NCBI RefSeq assembly: GCF_009745985.1
Contig: NZ_WFIX01000189.1
Coordinates: forward strand, 1 to 45,986
Direction: 5' to 3'
Length of the DNA: 45,986 nucleotides
From: Microbacterium karelineae
Lineage (GTDB): Bacteria; Actinomycetota; Actinomycetes; Actinomycetales; Microbacteriaceae
Each line of letters begins with the position of its first letter. Position 1 is the stretch's first letter. Shown here in pieces: positions 40,703-45,986 of the stretch. Under the pieces are notes generated by a model that was not told where the DNA came from, ran no database searches, and saw nothing but the letters and a program-made list of their open reading frames with translations. The position numbers were made by a program, and so were the translations under genes.

Positions 40703-42352
40703 ATGCCGATCACGTCGACGATCCTCTCCGTCGCCGCACGGCATCCGCTCCGCCTCGCGATCGCGGGCGACGACGAGCGTCTCACCTACGGTCAGCTCGT
40801 CGCCGATGCCCGCCGGGCGTTCTCCGCGATCGGCGACCTGCACGCGCATCAGGCCGCGCCGCCGCGCCCCGCGCCCGAGACGAGTGGGATCCCGATCACC
40901 GCCGTGAGCCTGGCTTCGCCGTTCCACACGGTGCGGATCGCCGCGGCGCTCGCTGGGTACCGCGCGATCGCGATGGTCCTGGATCCGCTGTGGCCGCTCG
41001 CGGATCGCGTGCGCGCCATCCGCGCGGCGGGAGCGGGCGTCGTCGTCGCCGACGACCCGGCGCTCGCGGACGCGCTGGCGGAGGCGGGGTGGACGGGCGC
41101 TCTCGTCTCGTGGGAGGAGCTCCGTCTCGCCGAGCGCCGCGCGACCCCGGCGCCGCCGCCGGAGCCGAGGTCGGCCGACGAGCCCTTCCTGCTGCTGTTC
41201 TCCTCGGGGACGACGTCCGCGCCGAAGGCGTTCGTCAAGACCCGCGGTCAGTACCGCGCGAACGTCGGCGTCTCACGCGCGCACCTCGGGGCCGAGCCCC
41301 GGAGGGTGACCCTCGCGCCGGGGACCGCGTCCTACAGCCTCACGCTCTACGCCGCCGTCGAGGCTCTCGCGACGGGCGGAACCGTGCACCTCGGCGAGAC
41401 GGGCGCCGCGCCCGGCATCCTCCGCGCCGAGCGGATCGACCGGCTGGTCGCCGTGCCCGCGGTGATCCGCGCGCTTGCGGACGCGGGGCGCCGCGATCCC
41501 CGCCTGCTGCGATCGCTCGGCCTCGTCGTCGCGGGCGGCGCGCGGTTGCCGTCGGGGCTGCGGGCCGACCTCGCGCGGGCGGCACCCGCCGCCCGTATCG
41601 TCGAGTACTACGGCGCCGCCGAGATCGGATTCATCGGCGGGCGCGGCGAGGACGGGCTCATCGACCCATACGAGGGAGTCGAGGTCCGCGTGCACGACGA
41701 CGCGGGAGCCGTCGTTCACGACGGCGCGCTCGGGACGGTGTGGGTGCGCGCGGCGTCGTGTTCGGCGGGGTATCTCGCAGGGGCGGCTGCAGCGCCGATC
41801 GATGCCGCTGGCGAGGCGCGTGCCGGCGATGCTGCGGGGGCCGGTGCTGACAGCGAGGTGCGAGTCGGCGATGCCGCGGGGGCTGCACGAGGGGTGTCCG
41901 CCGACGCCGACGGCGGGGCGCGGCCCATCGACGTGGCGGGTGCCTCGGGCACGGCGCTGCGTGATGCTGACGGGTGGGCGACGGTCGGAGATGTCGGCCG
42001 GATGCACGCGGGCCGCCTCGAGCTCGTCGGTCGCGCGGGGGATGTCGTCGCGACGGGCGGGCACAAGGTCTCGCTGGCCGAGGTCGAGCGCGCGTTCGAC
42101 GGCGTCAGCGGGGTCGGCGCGGCCTGCGCGATCGCCGAGCCCCACGATGCGCTCGGGTCGGTCATCGCGCTCGTGATCGAGGGCGCCGCGCCCGCGGACG
42201 CGCTGCGCGCCCACGCCCGCGCGGGCCTGGCGCCCCAGTTCGCGCCCCGCCGCTGGTACCGCGTGGCCGCGTTGCCGCGCACGGTCGGCGGGAAGATCCG
42301 CCGCGGCGCGACGGCTGAGCTCGTCGCCGCGGGCGGGGCGGAGCGACTGTGA
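40703..42352 (+). CDS. AMP-binding ligase (acyl-CoA/acyl-ACP synthetase-like) with Ala/Gly/Asp-rich insertion
   Basis: The 549-residue protein is an adenylate-forming enzyme. It has LLLFSSGTTSAPKAFVKTRG (P-loop, about 164-181), YYGAAEIGF (303-310), WATVGDVGRM (425-434), LVGRAGDVVATGGHKVSLAE and the C-terminal catalytic Lys531 in RTVGGKIRRG. Residues about 360-424 are an insertion of repeated Ala, Gly and Asp words (PIDAAG, GDAAGA, PIDVAG) between core motifs. The acyl substrate is unknown. It precedes a ketosynthase gene by 202 bp on the same strand, suggesting a shared acyl-chain or polyketide-like pathway. Confidence 0.85.
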   Translation: MPITSTILSVAARHPLRLAIAGDDERLTYGQLVADARRAFSAIGDLHAHQAAPPRPAPETSGIPITAVSLASPFHTVRIAAALAGYRAIAMVLDPLWPLADRVRAIRAAGAGVVVADDPALADALAEAGWTGALVSWEELRLAERRATPAPPPEPRSADEPFLLLFSSGTTSAPKAFVKTRGQYRANVGVSRAHLGAEPRRVTLAPGTASYSLTLYAAVEALATGGTVHLGETGAAPGILRAERIDRLVAVPAVIRALADAGRRDPRLLRSLGLVVAGGARLPSGLRADLARAAPAARIVEYYGAAEIGFIGGRGEDGLIDPYEGVEVRVHDDAGAVVHDGALGTVWVRAASCSAGYLAGAAAAPIDAAGEARAGDAAGAGADSEVRVGDAAGAARGVSADADGGARPIDVAGASGTALRDADGWATVGDVGRMHAGRLELVGRAGDVVATGGHKVSLAEVERAFDGVSGVGAACAIAEPHDALGSVIALVIEGAAPADALRAHARAGLAPQFAPRRWYRVAALPRTVGGKIRRGATAELVAAGGAERL

Positions 42353-42554
42353 CGGGGAGCGAGCGCATCAGCCGAGCGCGTCGCGCCGACCGGCGGGACG
42401 CGGCTGTGACGGGGGAGCCGCGCGCCGGAGCCGAATGCGATCGGCCGCGCGTGCGCGCGCGGGGCGGCGGGGGCCAACGGCGCGGGAGGCGAGGGCGGAG
42501 CGCGGTGACCAGCGCCGTCACGACGCCGATCGCCGCCGGCGGGGTGGAGCAGCC

Positions 42555-43826
42555 GTGACGGGCGAACGCCGGGTCGTCGTCACGGGGCTCGGCGCCGTGA
42601 CGCCGAGCGGGCTCGATGTGCCGTCGGCGTGGGACGCGATCTCGCGCGGGCGCAGCGCCGTCGCCCGGCTGGACGGCCCCGAGTACGACGGCCAGCGCGT
42701 GCGCATCGGCGCGCGGGTCGGCGGCTTCGACGCCTCCCGCGTCGCCGATCCTCGGGAGGCCCGTCGGCTCAGCCGCGTGCTGCTGTGGGCGCTCGCCGCG
42801 GCCGACGAGGCACTCGCGCACGCGGGCGCGGCCGGCGGCGAGCCGGTGCGGGACCCTGACCATGTCGCGTCGCCATGGGATCCGGGCCGCGTCGACGTGA
42901 TCGCGGCGACCGGATCCGGGCCCGTCGATGTCATGCAGGACGCGACGCGGGCCCACGACGCGCGCGGTCCGCGCGCCGTGCCGGCGGCGCTCGCGCTCTA
43001 CGGTTCGCCGGACGCTGCCGCGACGCTCGTCGCGCGCCGGCACGGCTGGGAGGGCGCGACGCTCGGCGTCTCGGCCGCCTGCGCGAGCGGCGCGATCGGC
43101 ATCGGCGACGGGCTGCGGCGGATCCGCCACGGCTACGCCGACGCCGTGCTCGTCGTCGGCATGGACGACCTGCTCGGCCCCGTCAACCTCGCGGCGAACG
43201 CGAACATCGGCGCGCTGGCCTCGGCAACCGGCGACCCCGCGGCGGCCTCGCGCCCCTTCGACCGCGGGCGCACGGGCTACGTCATGGCGCAGGGCGCTGC
43301 CGCGGTGCTCCTGGAATCCTCGGACGGCGCCCAGGATCGAGGCGCCCGCGCGATCGCAGAGGTCGCCGGCTTCGGTGCGTCGAACGACGCCCACCACGCG
43401 GCGTCGCCGCACCCCGACGGGGCGGGTGCGGCACGGGCCATCCGTGCCTGCCTCGTCGACGCGGGCGTCCGGCCGGACGACGTCGATCACGTCAACGCGC
43501 ACGCGACGGGCACTCCGATCGGCGACGCCGCCGAGCTCGCGGCCCTCGACGCCGCCCTCGGCGCGCGCGTCCGACGGATCCCGGTCACCGCGACGAAGTC
43601 GTCGACCGGGCATCTGCTCGGCGCCTCGGGCGTACTCGACGCGATCGTCTCGGTCCTCACGATCGATGGCGGCGTCATCCCGCCGACGCGCAACCTCGAC
43701 GATCCCGAGCCCGGTTGGGACTTCGTCGCCTCGCCGCGACGGACGACCGTCGGCGCGGTCCTCTCGACGTCGTTCGGCTTCGGCGGCCACAACGCGGCGC
43801 TCGTGCTGCGCGCGTCTCGCCGCTGA
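42555..43826 (+). CDS. Beta-ketoacyl synthase (FabF-type)
   Basis: The 423-residue condensing enzyme has the full Cys-His-His triad: Cys176 in GVSAACASGAIGIG, His316 in HVNAHATGTPIGD, His353 in TKSSTGHLLGASG, plus Lys348. It also has the opening RRVVVTGLGAVTPSG and the end FGFGGHNAALVLR. FabF-type enzymes extend acyl-ACP with malonyl-ACP. The GTG at 42555 begins the conserved domain at once; the upstream frame is only Arg/Ala-rich. The 202-bp gap before it holds repeated GTGACGGG words (42351, 42405, 42555) and no gene I can support. No acyl carrier protein, ketoreductase or transacylase gene is adjacent. Confidence 0.9.
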   Translation: MTGERRVVVTGLGAVTPSGLDVPSAWDAISRGRSAVARLDGPEYDGQRVRIGARVGGFDASRVADPREARRLSRVLLWALAAADEALAHAGAAGGEPVRDPDHVASPWDPGRVDVIAATGSGPVDVMQDATRAHDARGPRAVPAALALYGSPDAAATLVARRHGWEGATLGVSAACASGAIGIGDGLRRIRHGYADAVLVVGMDDLLGPVNLAANANIGALASATGDPAAASRPFDRGRTGYVMAQGAAAVLLESSDGAQDRGARAIAEVAGFGASNDAHHAASPHPDGAGAARAIRACLVDAGVRPDDVDHVNAHATGTPIGDAAELAALDAALGARVRRIPVTATKSSTGHLLGASGVLDAIVSVLTIDGGVIPPTRNLDDPEPGWDFVASPRRTTVGAVLSTSFGFGGHNAALVLRASRR

Positions 43827-43835
43827 CGCCGCGCC

Positions 43836-43919
43836 GCGGGTGCCGGATGGTCGTTCTCGGAAGGGGGAGCGACCACACGGCACCCGCGAATCTCAGAATG
43901 ACCGCGGCGCACCCGCGAA
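43836..43919. repeat. Palindromic intergenic repeat, copy A plus half copy
   Basis: The left arm GCGGGTGCCG (43836-43845) with TGGTCGTTCT (43848-43857) pairs with GACCA (43871-43875) and CGGCACCCGC (43878-43887). A second right-half variant, AGAATGACCG then CGCACCCGCGAA, follows at 43895-43919. It lies between the ketosynthase and the next gene. Confidence 0.65.
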
Positions 43920-43984
43920 CCGACTGTTATCCACAGATTGGGGGATCTTCGTCGCGGGCTGCGGCGCGGCGATTGACTCGGGGC

Positions 43985-44692
43985 ATGAACACATTCCTCG
44001 ACGACGAGAGCCTGGTGCATCTCCCTCTCGCGACCGACGCGGATCGCGACGAGGTGGTGGAACGCCTCTTCGACATGTGGTCTGCGACCGCCTCGGAGGC
44101 GGTCGCGCCCGACGAGGGCGACAGCGGCGGACCGATGGGGCATGTCGAGTCGCTGGCGTACATCGTGCCGTTTCTCGAATCGCTGCTGGACGACCCGCCC
44201 GACGAGCTCCCTCTCGCCGCGTGCGCCCAGATCGTCCACATGGTCGAGTACCCGGCGGTGCCCGAGATCGTCGTCATCCAGACGGCCTTCGGTCGGAGGG
44301 CCGGGGAGGAGATGGTCCGCCACCTCGAGCGTCTCTTCGCGCGGGCGAGACAGCGGAATCTCAGCGTCGACGAGTACATCGCCGACGCCGCCGATACGGG
44401 CCGCATCGCCCACGACCGCACCGCGCGCATGTTCCGCGGCGAGGTGCGGCGAGCTCCGGACGACGAGCGCATGCGCACCGCGATCCGGATCCTCCGGCGA
44501 GCGGCATCGCTCGTTCCGCCCGAGCTGAGATCGCATCTGCTCTGCGCGATCGGGTGGCTGCAGTGGGCGCGGGGGAGGCGTCCGGTCGCGCTCGCCTACC
44601 TCGCCGAGGCCGAACGGACCGACAGCGGCTGTCCGTTCCCCCTGGCCATCACGGAACTGGTCTCTGCTCGGCGCCCGCGATGGTGCGCATGA
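43985..44692 (+). CDS. Hypothetical protein, DUF4192-like C-terminus
   Basis: The 235-residue soluble protein is acidic at the N-terminus (FLDDESLVHLPLATDADRDE) and helical after that. The C-terminal stretch LLCAIGWLQWARGRRPVALA, then YLAEAERTDSGCPFPLA, resembles the end of DUF4192 proteins (a tetratricopeptide-like helical hairpin), but the N-terminal DUF4192 core is missing. No catalytic motif is visible. The ATG at 43985 is used. It is flanked on both sides by palindromic repeats and preceded by an isolated TTATCCACA (DnaA-box-like) word at 43927-43935. Confidence 0.6.
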   Translation: MNTFLDDESLVHLPLATDADRDEVVERLFDMWSATASEAVAPDEGDSGGPMGHVESLAYIVPFLESLLDDPPDELPLAACAQIVHMVEYPAVPEIVVIQTAFGRRAGEEMVRHLERLFARARQRNLSVDEYIADAADTGRIAHDRTARMFRGEVRRAPDDERMRTAIRILRRAASLVPPELRSHLLCAIGWLQWARGRRPVALAYLAEAERTDSGCPFPLAITELVSARRPRWCA

Positions 44693-44708
44693 GCTGCCGA
44701 GCTGGATC

Positions 44709-44762
44709 CGCGGGTGCCGCGTGGTCGTTCTCTCCTCGCAATCCGACCGTTCGACACCCGCG
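44709..44762. repeat. Palindromic intergenic repeat, copy B
   Basis: The left arm CGCGGGTGCC at 44709-44718, followed by GCGTGGTCGTTCTC, faces a right arm GACCGTTCGACACCCGCG (44745-44762). One mismatch separates the arm from the other copies. An open frame from 44721 would put a protein start inside this repeat, so I place the following gene start later. Confidence 0.65.
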
Positions 44763-44771
44763 AGCGGGGCG

Positions 44772-45773
44772 GTGATCGCCGTGCGGTCGCCGAGGGAGCT
44801 TCCGGAGGGGCTCGGTGGGGACTTCTCCGTCGAGGAGGCCCGACACGCCGGAGTCGGGCGCTCGCGCCTGCGACGAGGGGACCTCGCGGCGCCGTTCCGG
44901 GGAGCGCGGTCGACTGCGATTCCGAGCGACGGTGCGTTGGCGCCCGCGGAGGCCGAGGAGGCGGACGCGTGGCGGAGGATCCGCGCCTACGTCCCGGTCA
45001 TGCCGGAGCATGCGTTCTTCGTCGGGCCGACGGCCGCCCTCATCGGCGGGGTGCCGCTGCCGGCGGGCCTGCACGACGAGCTGCACGTCGGGGTGCTCGA
45101 CCCGCGCACGCCGCCGCGTCGCCCGGGTCTCCGCGGCCGACATCTCTCCGTCGCGGGGACGAGCCTCCGGGCGGGGCTGCGCCTGGCGGATCCGGCGACC
45201 ACCTGGGCGACGCTCGCGCCGCACCTCGGCGAGTACGACATGGTCGCGGCGACCGACCACCTGCTGCGGATACCCCGCAGCCCGGGAGGCCTCGTCCGCC
45301 TCACGCGCACACGGCCCTACGCCACACGTGCCGATCTCGAACGCGTCCTGGCGGCCAATCGCTGGCGCGGGGGTCCGCTGCTGCGGCGCGCGCTCGAGCG
45401 TGCGCGGACCGGGGCATCGTCGCGTCCCGAGACGTGGACGCGCCTCATCATCGTCGACGGAGGGCTCCCGGAGCCCGAGCTCGACCACGACGTCTTCGAC
45501 GCACGCGGCGCGTTCGTGGCCTGCGGCGACCTCGCGTATCCGCACCTGCGCCTCGCGATCGAGTACGACGGTGCGGTCCATCGTGACAGGGAGCGCTTCC
45601 TGCATGACATCGACCGCACGACTCGGCTCCACGAGGCCGGGTGGCAGGACCTCCACCTGACGTCGCCGCACGTGTTCGGCGATGCGGCCGAGGGCCTGCG
45701 GCGCGTCGTGTCGGCGCGCTCACGCGCCGCACTGCTCCGCGACGTCCCCCGCACCCGCTTCGGAGATCTGTGA
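44772..45773 (+). CDS. Hypothetical protein with AbiEi-like N-terminus and Vsr/DUF559-like C-terminus
   Basis: The 333-residue protein (from GTG 44772) begins with a short winged-helix-like region (DFSVEEARHAGVGRSRLRRG, DLAAPFRGAR). It ends with an endonuclease-like fold: LRLAIEYDGAVHRDRERFLH, then DIDRTTRLHEAGWQDLHLTS, giving the Glu-x-Asp...His...Asp pattern of very-short-patch/DUF559 nuclease-like proteins. Such proteins are common in Microbacteriaceae and often carry AbiEi-type labels; no toxin partner is adjacent, so I do not call a toxin-antitoxin pair. GTG 44721 and GTG 44781 are alternative starts. Confidence 0.65.
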   Translation: MIAVRSPRELPEGLGGDFSVEEARHAGVGRSRLRRGDLAAPFRGARSTAIPSDGALAPAEAEEADAWRRIRAYVPVMPEHAFFVGPTAALIGGVPLPAGLHDELHVGVLDPRTPPRRPGLRGRHLSVAGTSLRAGLRLADPATTWATLAPHLGEYDMVAATDHLLRIPRSPGGLVRLTRTRPYATRADLERVLAANRWRGGPLLRRALERARTGASSRPETWTRLIIVDGGLPEPELDHDVFDARGAFVACGDLAYPHLRLAIEYDGAVHRDRERFLHDIDRTTRLHEAGWQDLHLTSPHVFGDAAEGLRRVVSARSRAALLRDVPRTRFGDL

Positions 45774-45799
45774 AGCCCGCCTCGTCCCGTTGCGCGTCT

Positions 45800-45849
45800 C
45801 GCGGGTGCCGGGTGGTCACCTGCGCCCGTGAGAACGACCGTTCGGCACC
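45800..45849. repeat. Palindromic intergenic repeat, copy C (right arm shortened)
   Basis: CGCGGGTGCC (45800-45809) with GGTGGTC faces AGAACGACCGTTC then GGCACC (45831-45849). The final CCGCGAA of the consensus is replaced by GATGG. Confidence 0.6.
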
Positions 45850-45869
45850 GATGGATCGCGTGGACTCGT

Positions 45870-45927
45870 TTCGCGGGTGCGGGACGGCTGCTGCCGCCGC
45901 TCAGAACGACCGTTCGGCACCCGCGAA
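45870..45927. repeat. Palindromic intergenic repeat, copy D
   Basis: TTCGCGGGTGC (45870-45880) pairs with the end of the right arm AGAACGACCGTTC then GGCACCCGCGAA (45903-45927), the most complete right half of the four copies. Confidence 0.65.
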
Positions 45928-45970
45928 CGCCGGCGCCGTCGCCTCCGTGAGGGGAGGGACGGCGCCGGCG
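45928..45970. terminator. Perfect 13-bp inverted repeat near the window end
   Basis: CGCCGGCGCCGTC (45928-45940) and its exact complement GACGGCGCCGGCG (45958-45970) flank a 17-nt loop. It directly follows repeat copy D and the last gene. It is probably a terminator, perhaps for a gene entering from the right. Confidence 0.6.
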
Positions 45971-45986
45971 TCGGCGCGAGGGGTTC

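Noticed and set aside
42353-42554. Possible N-terminal extension or small gene before the ketosynthase
   Set aside because: The open frame gives only Arg/Ala/Asp low-complexity residues and no ribosome site; the GTG at 42555 begins the conserved domain directly.
43927-43935. Perfect DnaA-box word TTATCCACA, possible origin
   Set aside because: Only one copy is present and there is no dnaA, dnaN or AT-rich unwinding region nearby.
44721-44771. Longer start for the AbiEi/DUF559-like protein
   Set aside because: It would translate the right half of palindromic repeat copy B, which occurs outside genes at the other sites.
44772-45773. AbiE-type toxin-antitoxin system
   Set aside because: No AbiEii-like nucleotidyltransferase toxin is adjacent, and the C-terminus looks nuclease-like rather than AbiEi.

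Overview
The window is high-GC DNA, densely packed, with many 1-bp, 4-bp and 8-bp gene overlaps. It most likely comes from an actinobacterium of the family Microbacteriaceae (Microbacterium-like). The pointers are a DUF222-type HNH endonuclease, a C50-carotenoid operon with split lycopene cyclase genes (crtYe/crtYf/crtEb), an actinobacterial coproporphyrin ferrochelatase, Asp23/AmaP/DUF6286 stress genes and TAnnnT-type -10 boxes. The genus call is inference. I see no rRNA, tRNA, CRISPR array, insertion sequence or prophage.

Layout. (1) 1-2918: the 3' part of an HNH endonuclease, a GC-rich tandem-repeat gap, a VOC protein and a secreted beta-helix protein. (2) 3095-11656: a catabolic island. 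A minus-strand six-gene operon runs GntR regulator, DUF3500 protein, AAHS-type transporter, FAD hydroxylase, class III CoA-transferase, fused carboxyltransferase, and is divergent from a fumarylacetoacetate-hydrolase-family gene. It looks like degradation of a hydroxylated aromatic acid, but no recognisable ring-cleavage dioxygenase is present. (3) 11728-12366: a putative M23 peptidase. (4) 12372-21700: a MarR regulator (CrtR-like) divergent from a tightly coupled photoprotection operon. This holds an Idi-GGPP synthase fusion, crtB, crtI, crtYe, crtYf, crtEb, an SDR-DUF2867 protein, a pyrimidine-dimer glycosylase and a ferrochelatase. (5) 21813-27977: an envelope-stress cluster with several Asp23/Gls24 proteins, DUF2273-like and DUF6286 membrane proteins, AmaP, CsbD, a GlsB-type protein, its own ECF sigma factor and a candidate anti-sigma/Asp23 hybrid, converging on a NarL-type two-component system. 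(6) 28077-29388: a membrane protein and a SurA-N lipoprotein. (7) 29548-36184: a LacI-controlled GH42 beta-galactosidase plus a sugar ABC importer. (8) 36264-38455: a PadR regulator and an ABC1/UbiB-type kinase. (9) 38469-40566: rpiB-like and TIM-like isomerases with a DeoR regulator, resembling a tetrose-phosphate isomerisation module. (10) 40703-43826: an adenylate-forming ligase and a ketosynthase, with no carrier protein nearby. (11) 43836-45986: two poorly characterised genes embedded in a family of palindromic intergenic repeats.

How the parts work together. The carotenoid operon makes isoprenoid precursors, condenses and desaturates them to lycopene, then elongates and cyclises to a C50 pigment; the same transcript probably supplies a UV-dimer glycosylase and a heme-pathway enzyme. 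The sugar locus imports and hydrolyses a galactoside under LacI-type control through two near-identical operators, one lying over the start of the enzyme gene. The strongest novelty candidates are the Idi-CrtE fusion with its DNA-repair passenger, the DUF3500-containing catabolic operon, the stop-less AmaP-CsbD frame, and the terminal palindromic repeat family. All functions are read from sequence; no database search was possible.
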